From: a virus
DNA: 40,620 bases
Reading direction: 5' to 3' (one strand)
IMG/VR virus record: IMGVR_UViG_3300037150_000037
Coordinates: 1-40,620 of that record
Shown: in pieces, positions 14,837 to 23,108 of the stretch
Numbering within the stretch: position 1 is the first letter of the stretch
Layout: each line of letters starts with the position of its first letter
Notes under the pieces: model-generated
Seen by the model: the letters and a program-made list of their open reading frames with translations, nothing else
Told to the model about the DNA's origin: nothing
Databases searched by the model: none
Translations under genes and position numbers: made by a program

Positions 14837-15760
14837 CTACGGGCCCACCGGGTTGATACGAACCAGCTGATTGTAAGCCGGGCTGGCGCTCGCGGCAGCA
14901 TCCGTGATAGCCGCGACACCGTACAACGCTCCAAAACTCAAATACTGCAAGCCTGCGTTGCCGTCGTACCACATGCGCAACTGCATCGGAATGCCTGCCA
15001 CGGTGATGTTCTCGACTTCGCCGTACCAGTTCGTGGGGTCAGCCACTCGCCGAGCGGCGAATACCAAGGCCTGTTTGCCGGTGGCGATGGCCGTTACACC
15101 CGAATTGACCGTGGTGAGCCATGGGAACTCAACCAGATCGAAGCCCATGCCCTGACTTACCGTACCGTCCACGATTACCTTGGGCGTGCCATACGCATAA
15201 GCCGCCTTGAAGCTCGTGTCTTTGCGGAGTGCATTGAAGATGTCCGAGTTGCCAAGGAACATCTGGCCTTGCATCGGCACAAACGCCTTTCGGAGAATCG
15301 TGCTGACATCCGAGAGAGCGTCAGAATCAAAACTGGAGCTGACAATCGAATAGTTCTGCGGGAAACTGATCGTATTGACGTTGTTGGCACCGAGCAGTGC
15401 CTTGTAGAACCCGTATGCCGCCGAATTGGCGAGAGGCTCGTAAACCATCTTCTGTAGGTCAATGCTGGACTCGCTGACCTGCACATCGCTGAAGAAAACA
15501 ACCGAACCGCTGAAGTTGGTGAGGGTAACCGTCACGCTGGTCGTGGTGGTCGCTGCGGCCGCCGTGGAATAGCCAGCCGAAAGATCGGTTGCCGAATAGC
15601 TCTGGACAACGCGGGTGACCACTGCGGCACCGCGCTCGGAAATGTCGTTGGACAAATCCAAGGTGAACCGGGACAGGGCATCCAGTTGTGGGAGCAGCGT
15701 CTTGGCTGTCTCCTGCGCGATTGCGGTGAGGTTTACGCCATTGAGTAAATTGACTGCCAT
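14837..15760 (-). CDS. Major capsid protein, HK97-fold type
   Basis: 307 residues. The N-terminal helix (LTAIAQETAKTLLPQLDALS), the strand-rich middle (VTVTLTNFSGSVVFFSDVQV), FVPMQGQMFLGNSDIFNALR and the basic-aromatic C-terminal part (IPMQLRMWYDG) are the general pattern of HK97-fold coat proteins. It follows a scaffold-like gene and an S49 protease gene, as in lambda-type head clusters. It has no obvious cleaved delta domain of its own, which fits use of a separate scaffold. GGAG lies at good distance before the start. Confidence 0.8.
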   Translation of the reverse strand: MAVNLLNGVNLTAIAQETAKTLLPQLDALSRFTLDLSNDISERGAAVVTRVVQSYSATDLSAGYSTAAAATTTTSVTVTLTNFSGSVVFFSDVQVSESSIDLQKMVYEPLANSAAYGFYKALLGANNVNTISFPQNYSIVSSSFDSDALSDVSTILRKAFVPMQGQMFLGNSDIFNALRKDTSFKAAYAYGTPKVIVDGTVSQGMGFDLVEFPWLTTVNSGVTAIATGKQALVFAARRVADPTNWYGEVENITVAGIPMQLRMWYDGNAGLQYLSFGALYGVAAITDAAASASPAYNQLVRINPVGP

Positions 15761-15778
15761 AAATTCATTCTCCTGCTG

Positions 15779-16243
15779 TTACTGATCGAAACGTGAACGC
15801 TCGTTTTTGGCCACAAACAAATCCCGGTGCTTCATGTAGAACGCATCGGCCATCTTCTGGCCACTGGGTTTGACCGCCTGAAGCCGCTTGTACTCGATAC
15901 GAGCGGTTTCCGCCGTGAAGGAATCTGTGGCGATGCTGGCACCGGCCACTTGGGAGGGTTTCCCGCCCGCTTCCGCTACGATCTGCGCGGCCTTCTGCTC
16001 CGCCGTCTGCTTATCGCCTTCCAGCTTGGAAATCTTGTCGTTGGCAATTGTGAGGTTGCCGGTGAGGGTAACGACTTTACCGTCCGCCGTCGCCAGTTTG
16101 CCGGTGAGATCAGTAACGGACGTTTGCGCCGTCACCAGTTTCCCGTCGGCTTCCGTGCGCAGCTTGTTGGCTTCCGCCAGTTGCTGCGTCAGGGTTTCCA
16201 CCGATGCTTTGTACTCGTCGCGCTCTTGGGTAACAGTTTTCAT
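15779..16243 (-). CDS. Scaffold protein
   Basis: 154 residues. Residues 1-85 form an almost unbroken coiled coil (ERDEYKASVETLTQQLAEAN and further LTGKLATADGK units), then a linker AGGKPSQVAG and a basic helical C-terminus (YMKHRDLFVAKNERSRFDQ) that probably binds the coat protein. Size, coiled coil, and position between protease and capsid genes fit a head scaffold that the protease later removes. Motif copy D precedes the gene. Confidence 0.7.
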   Translation of the reverse strand: MKTVTQERDEYKASVETLTQQLAEANKLRTEADGKLVTAQTSVTDLTGKLATADGKVVTLTGNLTIANDKISKLEGDKQTAEQKAAQIVAEAGGKPSQVAGASIATDSFTAETARIEYKRLQAVKPSGQKMADAFYMKHRDLFVAKNERSRFDQ

Positions 16244-16270
16244 AAAATCGTGTCGGCTTGATTGCCCTTT

Positions 16271-16292
16271 TCGTTTGGGATGATTGTTACGA
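16271..16292 (-). promoter_or_regulatory. 22-bp late-gene motif, copy D
   Basis: On the minus strand TCGTAACAATC, ATCCC, AAACGA. Here the arms extend to TTTCGT and ACGAAA (six bases). It lies 28 bases before the scaffold start in the 113-base gap after the protease gene, so it is not tied to a ribosome site, unlike copies A to C. Confidence 0.7.
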
Positions 16293-16356
16293 AACGAAGG
16301 AAAGAATCCCCCAGAAACTCAATAGACAAATCCCCGAGCCGTTATCGCTAATTGAA

Positions 16357-17205
16357 TCAGCGTAGTAAATCCGGCGGGTCAAGCAGCAGACAATCCCTCA
16401 CCGCTGTCTCAAAATCGCTTACCTGATCGATCAGGCCGCATTCCAAAGCGTCACATGCCCGGAAGCTTTGACCGCGCATGGCGTCCATGGACACCTTTCG
16501 GCTTGCCAGAATGTGCGTAGTGAAGTCACTGAAAATGTCCTGTACCCTCTTTTGCAAATGCTCTTCCTGCTCCGCTGTTAGCGCAGTACCCGGTAGCCCC
16601 ATGCCCTTAAAAGTGCCTTCCTTGTTCTTGATTACCTTGACGGATACGCCTTCCTGCTCGTATGCCCGGGTTTCGTCAGCCCATGGGATGTAAACGCCGA
16701 TGCTGCCAACTTCGCTTCCCCGACTCGCATAGATCGCCCGCGCGCCCGCCGCCAGCCAGTAAGCCCCTGAATCCATCTGGCCATCGGTGAACGCCAGCAC
16801 CGGCTTTGTTTCATTGGCCTCCCGAATCTTGTCTCCCAACTCAGGCACGCCGCGCACCGAGCCGCCCGGGCTGTCGATGTCCAGAAGTATGCAACTCACG
16901 TTATCATCGGCCATGGCGGCATCGATGTCGGCGCTAATCTGCTCTACGCCCACCATGCCGCTACTGCGCTCAATACCAGATACCCCCTTGCCGATAATCC
17001 CGTGAATCGGCACGATTGCACAAAGGTTCCCCGTGTCGCCCGTAAGCTGGAATTGGTCTTTGGCAGTTGCCTCGACTTCGTATTCATCTGATACCCGCGC
17101 ACCAGCCAGCTTGGCCTGCACCACCATCCTGATTTTGGCGTGGGCCGATTCGGTGATTACCCATGGCTCATTGAGGACGGCTTGGAGTACGTGCAAAAGT
17201 TTCAT
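16357..17205 (-). CDS. Prohead protease, S49/SppA family
   Basis: 282 residues from the ATG at 17205, which overlaps the portal stop as ATGA. The S49 fold is clear: ILLDIDSPGGSV near 106-117, the nucleophile Ser146 in DGQMDSGAYWLAAGA, GSIGVYIPWAD near 168-177, and the likely base Lys200 in EGTFKGMG. The family includes lambda C, which matures the head by cutting scaffold and portal. Position between portal and scaffold agrees. Confidence 0.85.
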   Translation of the reverse strand: MKLLHVLQAVLNEPWVITESAHAKIRMVVQAKLAGARVSDEYEVEATAKDQFQLTGDTGNLCAIVPIHGIIGKGVSGIERSSGMVGVEQISADIDAAMADDNVSCILLDIDSPGGSVRGVPELGDKIREANETKPVLAFTDGQMDSGAYWLAAGARAIYASRGSEVGSIGVYIPWADETRAYEQEGVSVKVIKNKEGTFKGMGLPGTALTAEQEEHLQKRVQDIFSDFTTHILASRKVSMDAMRGQSFRACDALECGLIDQVSDFETAVRDCLLLDPPDLLR

Positions 17206-18806
17206 GGCGTGTTTCCGTTTCCGTTGTTTTTCTTGACGCGATTCTTGCCGGGTTCTGGTGCACCGTTTTCCTTTGGCTCTGGCAATGGCTCGGTGGACGT
17301 TTGACGATTTATATCGCGCTTCTGAAGCAGGTGCATTGCGTCCGTCTCGGTGAGCCACGGGTATTTCTTGGACAACTCAGTGGCCTGATCGCACCGCTTG
17401 ATGGTGGCTTGCAGAATATCATTCTGCAAATCGTCGTAGTCGTTTCCGTCTTGGTCGGCATCCATCTGCGGAGAGCGGATTCCGGTCAGTATGTCCTCGC
17501 GGTTTTCCTTGTTGACCTTGGTGACATCCGCCGTGAGTAGCGCCGGGCCTTTCCATTCCTGGTGCCACCACTTGGCCGGCACCGGCCCGATTTCCCCGAG
17601 TCCGCCTTTGCTCTTTGGAGTCGCCGCGCAAGCAATCGCCCAGTTTCGAATTGGCCTGAGCATCTTGTCTTCTTCCAGCCTTTGTACTTCCTGAAATCGG
17701 TACTGGTTGCGAATCAGGGCCGCGCGAAGTGTTGCCCCGCCTTCCTTGAACAAGTTCCGCCAGTTGGCCGTAAGACCGACCGCCAATAGCGTGTCGCTTT
17801 CCAGTTCCTCGATAAACCGCACGACCTGATCGCTGGGCCGGTCGCTGCGATTTACATTTATCTTTTCCCCTATTTTTCCATGAAACATCTTGCCACTAAG
17901 AAGCACGTCCATGGAAACATTCGGGGAGGCATTGGTGCTGTTGTCATCCGGTGGGTTCTGCGCGTTGACCTGTTCATCCCATTCGTTCTGTGGCCACGCT
18001 CCACCTACCGTTTCCGTCCATCCCAATAATGCCGCGTCATGCTTGGCCTGCATCTTGAGGTATAGCTGCAAATCTTCCACGTCCCGCAAGTGATTCAGTA
18101 CCGGCGCAAACCAGGTCATACCCCGGTGGCCCGTAGACCTGTCAGGCTCGTACACATGAATAAAATCGTTGGCTAATACTTCCCGCACTTCGCCGTCGCT
18201 GGTTTCTCCGAACACCAGCCGGTATTTGTACGGCATCCCGAGCTTGTTCAGGAACACGCCGTCCACCAGATTGTCTTTGTCAGCCTGAGGGGGTTGTAGT
18301 CCCAAACCGTTTCCGATCTGGTGTCCCTCAATAAAGCAAATCTTGGGGAAATTGTTTTCCGTTTTGATCTTGCAGATGCCGTGATCGCCGTCACGAGGCA
18401 TGGCTGTCAGGCTCATCCGCTGGAAATCCACCAGGGAGAATCTGCCGGTAATATCGCAAATCTTTGACCATTGCGCGAACCAGTCATCAGCCTCTGTGTT
18501 CCAACCGGCATTATCCGAGAGCGATTTGCATCGTAGCCCGTAAGGGCCAAGGCTAAATAGCTGTAGGTCGCGCAGAATGCCCCGGGGGAAACCGTAGTTC
18601 TCAACGAGCCGCCGGGAGTGGGACATGCAGGCGATGCGTTCCCACGGGATGTTTGTCTTGTCGGCGTCACTGCTTCTAATCGGTTGCCATGAGCGATTGC
18701 GGGTGATGTTGACCGCCTCGTGCATGAATTGCCAAGCACGAGGGGTAAGGCGATTCCCTGTAGCCACTCGATACCGCAATTTGTCTATGATATTTGGTTT
18801 ACGCAT
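17202..18806 (-). CDS. Portal protein, lambda gpB family
   Basis: 534 residues. Typical stretches include SRRLVENYGFPRGILRDLQ near 64-82, GHRGMTWFAPVLNHLRDVED near 226-245, and LFKEGGATLRAALIRNQYRF further on, matching lambda-type portals. Twelve copies form the ring at the head vertex through which DNA passes. The C-terminal 30 residues are polar and low-complexity (EPLPEPKENGAPEPGKN), possibly removed by the protease. Next to the W-like and protease genes, as in lambda. Confidence 0.85.
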   Translation of the reverse strand: MRKPNIIDKLRYRVATGNRLTPRAWQFMHEAVNITRNRSWQPIRSSDADKTNIPWERIACMSHSRRLVENYGFPRGILRDLQLFSLGPYGLRCKSLSDNAGWNTEADDWFAQWSKICDITGRFSLVDFQRMSLTAMPRDGDHGICKIKTENNFPKICFIEGHQIGNGLGLQPPQADKDNLVDGVFLNKLGMPYKYRLVFGETSDGEVREVLANDFIHVYEPDRSTGHRGMTWFAPVLNHLRDVEDLQLYLKMQAKHDAALLGWTETVGGAWPQNEWDEQVNAQNPPDDNSTNASPNVSMDVLLSGKMFHGKIGEKINVNRSDRPSDQVVRFIEELESDTLLAVGLTANWRNLFKEGGATLRAALIRNQYRFQEVQRLEEDKMLRPIRNWAIACAATPKSKGGLGEIGPVPAKWWHQEWKGPALLTADVTKVNKENREDILTGIRSPQMDADQDGNDYDDLQNDILQATIKRCDQATELSKKYPWLTETDAMHLLQKRDINRQTSTEPLPEPKENGAPEPGKNRVKKNNGNGNTP

Positions 18807-18809
18807 TTG

Positions 18810-19076
18810 TTAGTGCGGCTGGTAAGAGCTAAAATTGGCGTACGTGCTATCCCGGGCTTTGCCCCAGACCTTGGGATTCAGGATTGTCAGATACCGAAAG
18901 CACTTGCTGATCTCGGCCTGGATCTGCTCCGGGGTAAGGCTGATTCGGGTGAAACTTTTGCCGCCTGTTGACAGAGCCACGTACTGTTTACCCAACGACA
19001 ACGCCACTTCCATGGCCTTATAATTGTCCAGTAGTTGCTTCCACTCCTGCTCTGTGCGGCCCTCGACAAACTTCAT
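18810..19076 (-). CDS. gpW-like head-tail joining protein
   Basis: 88 residues. The pattern LLDNYKAMEVALSLGKQYVA, a short beta hairpin (LSTGGKSFTRISLT), and then EQIQAEISKCFRYL is helix-hairpin-helix like lambda gpW, which closes the portal before tail attachment. It sits just upstream of the portal gene, the W position. The similarity is structural rather than a clear sequence match. Confidence 0.6.
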   Translation of the reverse strand: MKFVEGRTEQEWKQLLDNYKAMEVALSLGKQYVALSTGGKSFTRISLTPEQIQAEISKCFRYLTILNPKVWGKARDSTYANFSSYQPH

Positions 19077-19077
19077 G

Positions 19078-19539
19078 CTACAAACCCGGTTTGGTGTTGC
19101 CGATTAACGTAGGGAAATTGGTCAGGTTGGCCGTGCCATTGGTAATCGTGTTGCTGATAATCACCAGCAGGGTATCCGCCGCGTTTGCGGTGAAGTTCGA
19201 CGTGCAATACACTGCCAAAGTTCCGGCGTTTACAATCGACATGCTACCTATGGCGTTGGTATAGAGCCCGCTGCCGTCGTCCTGGGAATAGATTTTTGCC
19301 ACGGTATTGCTGCTGTTGGGCGCGTTGTTGGACACGATCAGAACAAACTGAACCTGGCTGCAATCCCGCATGGGAAGCGTGATGGTAAGGACATTGGTGC
19401 TGTTCCAGTTATTTGAGGCGTTGAGCGTGCTGCCGCTGAATAACCGCACGGGGCTGGCCTTTGAAACCAGTGCCGGCAGGGTGATTAGGCCGAAGGGCAG
19501 GACTACCAAAACCAGCAATCTAACGAGCAATTTCTTCAT
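19078..19539 (-). CDS. Small secreted protein with late-gene motif
   Basis: 153 residues from the ATG at 19539, eight bases after GAGG. The leader KKLLVRLLVLVVLPFGLITL is a clear signal peptide or anchor; the mature part is rich in N, T and S with a beta pattern (TNVLTITLPMRDCSQVQFVL) and two cysteines. No family recognised. It sits between the glycosyltransferase block and the head genes and is preceded by motif copy C, so it may be strongly expressed late. Confidence 0.6.
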   Translation of the reverse strand: MKKLLVRLLVLVVLPFGLITLPALVSKASPVRLFSGSTLNASNNWNSTNVLTITLPMRDCSQVQFVLIVSNNAPNSSNTVAKIYSQDDGSGLYTNAIGSMSIVNAGTLAVYCTSNFTANAADTLLVIISNTITNGTANLTNFPTLIGNTKPGL

Positions 19540-19549
19540 AAAATGTTCC

Positions 19550-19571
19550 TCGTTTGAGGACATTGTTACGA
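19550..19571 (-). promoter_or_regulatory. 22-bp late-gene motif, copy C
   Basis: On the minus strand TCGTAACAATG, TCCTC, AAACGA, followed by GGAACATTTT and the ATG at 19539. Same arms and spacing as the other three copies. It lies in the gap after the gene at 19584. Confidence 0.7.
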
Positions 19572-19583
19572 AAAAATTGGGGG

Positions 19584-19793
19584 TTAGATGGTGCCGGCCA
19601 GATTGTTCGCCCTACGCAGTGACGGCTGATCTGGTGGACTTAACTCATCCAAATCCTTGATGAAATCCTTCACAATATCAGCCTGCAATTTGAGCATTTG
19701 CTCCGATAATGTGGCTGGCGGGTGCTCGTCTGGTAGTGTACACATGACGGCCAATGTCTTGCGCCATTTTAGCTTTATCTCTTCCAGTCTCAT
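19584..19793 (-). CDS. Hypothetical protein, 69 aa
   Basis: A small helical, charged protein (MRLEEIKLKWRKTLAVMCTL ... IVKDFIKDLDELSPPDQPSL). Its start overlaps the stop of the glycosyltransferase gene as ATGA. No family recognised and no leader. The coupling suggests a partner of the glycosyltransferase or simply a tightly packed transcript. Confidence 0.5.
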   Translation of the reverse strand: MRLEEIKLKWRKTLAVMCTLPDEHPPATLSEQMLKLQADIVKDFIKDLDELSPPDQPSLRRANNLAGTI

Positions 19794-20659
19794 TTTTCCA
19801 ACAAGCTCCTTGGGTTTTTAGTGAACGATTCAAGTCCCCAGTGACACACTTTGGCCATCATGTCCCCATAAATCTTGAATCCCAAATCCCGGCAAAGGTT
19901 ACTGAAGGCGTAGTCTTCCCCGAAATGCTGGCTCTTGTCCCTGGCGAATCCGGGCTGAAAGAAACTGTGCATGTAGGGTTGCAGGTGTTCCGGTACGCCG
20001 TCGCCACAAGTCCATTTCAGGTCAGGCCGTTTCTGGATGATGCGTTCAAACACTTCGCGCTTGATTAGCATTCCACCGGCGGGCAATCTATCTGCCAAAG
20101 CAATTCCGTCCTCTTCTTTCGCCCCCTCAGATAGGACACCTGAACACACCAGCCCCACTTCTTCCCATACCACATCTTTGGGCTTTACCTTATGATCCCA
20201 AATATCCTGTCCAACATTGTCATACTCCGCCCAGTCCCTTTGTTTTTTGGCGTAGCACATCCCTAACACCGGCTTGTCCATGGCCAGCATCCTGAGAATG
20301 TCGTCATTGTACCACCAGTGATCAGAGTCCAGAAACATCAGGTGCGTGCAGTTCCCCGATAGGAAATCCGCCGCCATGATGTTCCGGGCCAAGGCCGCGT
20401 CGCTGTTTCCCTTCTGGACGCTCCACTTGTGGGGCAGTCCCATTTTGTGCAGTAGCTGGATTGTCTGGACGATTGCCAGCGTGAAATCCGGCGGGGTCAT
20501 GCCGTAGATGATGCTGCCCATGAATAGCCGCACGTCGCGCTTTAGGCCCGCGATGTCCAGTTCAAACTTATCGCCGGGCAGTACGGTGTAGTATTTATGG
20601 GCCTTGACCTCGGGCATCTGCGGGAATTTGGTTGCATCGCCCCAGTTTAATTCTGGCAT
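19790..20659 (-). CDS. GT-A fold glycosyltransferase
   Basis: 289 residues. The stretch SDAALARNIMAADFLSG, then THLMFLDSDHWWYNDDILRM, holds a DSD metal/nucleotide-sugar site typical of GT-A enzymes, and LPAGGMLIKREVFERI fits the acceptor side. GEDYAFSNLCRDLGFKIYGD near the C-terminus is also usual for this group. It would transfer a sugar from an activated nucleotide donor. Donor and acceptor are unknown; virion proteins, the cell surface or DNA are possible targets. It belongs to the sugar block at 19.8-23.1 kb. Confidence 0.75.
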   Translation of the reverse strand: MPELNWGDATKFPQMPEVKAHKYYTVLPGDKFELDIAGLKRDVRLFMGSIIYGMTPPDFTLAIVQTIQLLHKMGLPHKWSVQKGNSDAALARNIMAADFLSGNCTHLMFLDSDHWWYNDDILRMLAMDKPVLGMCYAKKQRDWAEYDNVGQDIWDHKVKPKDVVWEEVGLVCSGVLSEGAKEEDGIALADRLPAGGMLIKREVFERIIQKRPDLKWTCGDGVPEHLQPYMHSFFQPGFARDKSQHFGEDYAFSNLCRDLGFKIYGDMMAKVCHWGLESFTKNPRSLLEK

Positions 20660-20967
20660 AATTCCTCCGCTGGATAATACTGCAATTCCTCGTTATCGGA
20701 TATCATTAGGAATCCGACTCTATAGCTAAACCCGATTGGTTTTTTCATGCAATTAGAGTTGATTCTAACCCATTCAGAACCGTTAAATGTAACCCTGTTT
20801 CCAACTACCTGAGGTTCCACAAATCCCCAAGACCATCCGACGCGGTAAACACAGCACTGCACAACCTGATATTCTTTCGCATCAAAAGACTTGAATACGA
20901 ATTTAATATCCGTGTCCCATTTTCCCCAGAAAATATGCCCCCTAATTTTGCTCCAGAGCGATTTCAT
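20647..20967 (-). CDS. Hypothetical protein, 106 aa
   Basis: The start at 20967 (MKSLWSKIRGHIFWGKWDTD) overlaps the stop of the double glycosyltransferase as TAATG. The protein is beta-rich and aromatic (YRVGWSWGFVEPQVVGNRV). No family recognised. It lies between two sugar genes and may work with them. It overlaps the next gene by 13 bases. Confidence 0.55.
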   Translation of the reverse strand: MKSLWSKIRGHIFWGKWDTDIKFVFKSFDAKEYQVVQCCVYRVGWSWGFVEPQVVGNRVTFNGSEWVRINSNCMKKPIGFSYRVGFLMISDNEELQYYPAEELCQN

Positions 20968-22370
20968 TACCAACCTCCCGCAATCGCCTTGTTCCGCTGT
21001 TCTCCGTTCGGGTACTTGTCATCGAACTCCCGGGGATGGTCAACGTGCAACGGTGTACGCATTCTATCCAGCACTTGCCGCTTGGGAATTCCACTGGCCA
21101 CCAACCTCGAAACAAGGTCGTTGTCCTCGTGACCCCAGCCAAACATTTGCTCGTTGTATCCCCTGACCGCCGCAAAGTCACGCAGCCTGATCGTGATGTG
21201 CCCCTCCGGGCCGTAGCCGTTCGCCGCTTGAAACATCCTGGCTTTGCTGATCTTCTGCGCAAACGGCATGGCCAGATTTTCCACCGCCTTGTTTTCTTCC
21301 GGGGTTCCCCATGGCACTTGTGCGCCGTGTACTACAAAACAGAATTCATTCTCCAAATCATCCAAATCCTTTAGCAGATAATCCGGTGGCAGTATGTCGT
21401 CCACATCCACGAAACTTACCACCTCGGTCTTGGCTGCGCGCGCGCCTACATTCAATCCCCATGCGCGGCTGAATACGCCGTCATATTTCGTGTTGATGAT
21501 GTTCGCCCCAACCCACATCAGAACGCCCGGGCCTTGATGCACGATAATCAAATCACTCACACCCTTGACCAGTGCGAAGTGTTCCATGAAAAGTTTCAAC
21601 CGCTCGTGATTCGGTTCAAACTTCCGCTGGCGATAGGTCATCACCACCGTGCATTCCGGTTGTTCGTATTTATTGCCGGCTTGCCTGAATTTGTGGACGT
21701 GGTTAATAACCGCTTTCCTGCCTTCCAAGAATTCACCGGATTTGCACTGAGCCGCGAACCGTGAATCTGACCGTACCCGGTGCTCGGTGAACGGCTGGTC
21801 GCAATAAACGAATCGCCAATCCCGGCCATCGTAGGCCGATATACGAGCGAACAAATCCCAGTCCTCAAAGCTCCAGCAGTCTTCCCAATATCCTCCCACT
21901 GATTCCCATGCCTCTTTGCGGATAATAGAGGCGTGGAATATCTGATTGTCCCGGTCGAAGTCGCCGGGTTTGATGTTGTGGTTTTTGCAGGGTATCGGGT
22001 AGCTGGTTTCTCCGAAGCCAATCATGTCACCGTAAACCACCGCCACGTTTGGCTGATTCAAGAACGCCAACGTATTAAGCGAGAACGGTAACAGGTGATC
22101 GTCAGCATCTAGCACCAGAAAATAGGGTGTATCACAAGCCTTCACGCCCAGATTTCGGGCAACGGGAGGCAGGCAGTTGACTGGCGCGCGGATGTACTTG
22201 GCTTCGTACTTTGCCGCACGCAGTTTGATTAGGTTCTCCTGCTCCCCATTGTCCACAAGCACGATGGGGTATTGGCCTTTGACGCTCTCCATCGCCTCTA
22301 GAACCCATTCCGACTCTTTGTTTGTCGCTGTGGCGTGGCAGAGGATGATGATGGTAAGATCGGTGTTCAT
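20967..22370 (-). CDS. Double-domain GT2 glycosyltransferase
   Basis: 467 residues from the ATG at 22370 with GGAGG six bases before. Two GT-A domains are fused. The first (about 1-235) has LTIIILCHATATN, VARNLGVKACDTPYFLVLDA and DADDHLLPFS; the second (about 245-467) has CTVVMTYRQRKFEPN, AWGLNVGARAAKTEVVSF and DVDDILPPDYL. Both carry DxDD sites and an ED motif in the C-terminal half (FEDWDLFARI; GHEDNDLVSRL). Such enzymes can add two sugars in turn, as in chain-building synthases. Target unknown. Confidence 0.8.
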   Translation of the reverse strand: MNTDLTIIILCHATATNKESEWVLEAMESVKGQYPIVLVDNGEQENLIKLRAAKYEAKYIRAPVNCLPPVARNLGVKACDTPYFLVLDADDHLLPFSLNTLAFLNQPNVAVVYGDMIGFGETSYPIPCKNHNIKPGDFDRDNQIFHASIIRKEAWESVGGYWEDCWSFEDWDLFARISAYDGRDWRFVYCDQPFTEHRVRSDSRFAAQCKSGEFLEGRKAVINHVHKFRQAGNKYEQPECTVVMTYRQRKFEPNHERLKLFMEHFALVKGVSDLIIVHQGPGVLMWVGANIINTKYDGVFSRAWGLNVGARAAKTEVVSFVDVDDILPPDYLLKDLDDLENEFCFVVHGAQVPWGTPEENKAVENLAMPFAQKISKARMFQAANGYGPEGHITIRLRDFAAVRGYNEQMFGWGHEDNDLVSRLVASGIPKRQVLDRMRTPLHVDHPREFDDKYPNGEQRNKAIAGGW

Positions 22371-22522
22371 TTGTACCTCCGAAAAAAGAACTTCACCGCC
22401 GCCACAAAACGACAGCACCAACACTGAGGGCGAATATCCGCCATCGTCATTTTTAGCTCCTCCACATCTCGATCAAACTCCGACTTGTCCAGCGTCACTT
22501 TTATTTGTATTGAATCGGGCAT
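22367..22522 (-). CDS. Small protein coupled to the GT2 gene, 51 aa
   Basis: The frame starts at 22522 (MPDSIQIKVTLDKSEFDRDV), with AAGGAGA at good distance, and ends with an ATGA overlap on the glycosyltransferase start. It is acidic and helical in the first half and has a basic, cysteine-bearing second half (QCWCCRFVAAVKFFFRRYK). The last part could be a membrane-touching helix. No family recognised. Confidence 0.6.
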   Translation of the reverse strand: MPDSIQIKVTLDKSEFDRDVEELKMTMADIRPQCWCCRFVAAVKFFFRRYK

Positions 22523-22532
22523 TGGAATCTCC

Positions 22533-23108
22533 TTAGTTAAAATCTATCTGCCGCCAGTGTTTTGGCAATTTGCAGTGCGGTACGCCGTCCTTTGTCCACC
22601 TGTCCTCTCGTGGTGCAATCACCGGCCCACCGTGAGGACTCAGCCAGGCTCCCCACCATGAAAAGCTGCTATTGGCGATGATGTGGCCGTGACACGAGGC
22701 CATTATATTCAGGTCTGCCACTTCGTCTTGGTACTCAGAGAATTTTATATCGGGGTGCGTTACGAAATAGGTTCTGGCCCATTCCTTGTCATCCGAGAAC
22801 ACGAGGAAACGCGCATCCGGGAAATGCTCCATGGCCCGCCAGTAGTAATTCGTTGCACACAGGTTGGTATGCCATCCGCCCTTGGCCGGGTCAAGGTAAT
22901 CCCCACGGCGCACGTGAATTGCCACGTATGGCACCGAGCCGATGTTCTGGCCGTAGAGTTGTCGAATCTGCGGCGCAATGGTGCTGAAGAGCGCCTCATC
23001 CTGAAAGAACCATTCGCCGGTATGACTGGTATCCGTAGCTGATAACAGGGCTGCCATCTGGAACATGCGATTGCCTAGACGGCCAAAGATTTTGTCGGGG
23101 TGAATCAT
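22533..23108 (-). CDS. GT11-like alpha-1,2-fucosyltransferase, short form
   Basis: 191 residues from the ATG at 23108, which overlaps the HNH stop as ATGA. Family motifs are present: GRLGNRMFQMAA near 9-20, HVRRGDY at 65-71, and ANSSFSWWGAWL further on. These are the donor-binding motifs of GT11 enzymes, which use GDP-fucose. The known members are usually near 280-300 residues; here the part between the first motif and HVRRGDY is much shortened, so activity is uncertain though the frame is open. Confidence 0.75.
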   Translation of the reverse strand: MIHPDKIFGRLGNRMFQMAALLSATDTSHTGEWFFQDEALFSTIAPQIRQLYGQNIGSVPYVAIHVRRGDYLDPAKGGWHTNLCATNYYWRAMEHFPDARFLVFSDDKEWARTYFVTHPDIKFSEYQDEVADLNIMASCHGHIIANSSFSWWGAWLSPHGGPVIAPREDRWTKDGVPHCKLPKHWRQIDFN

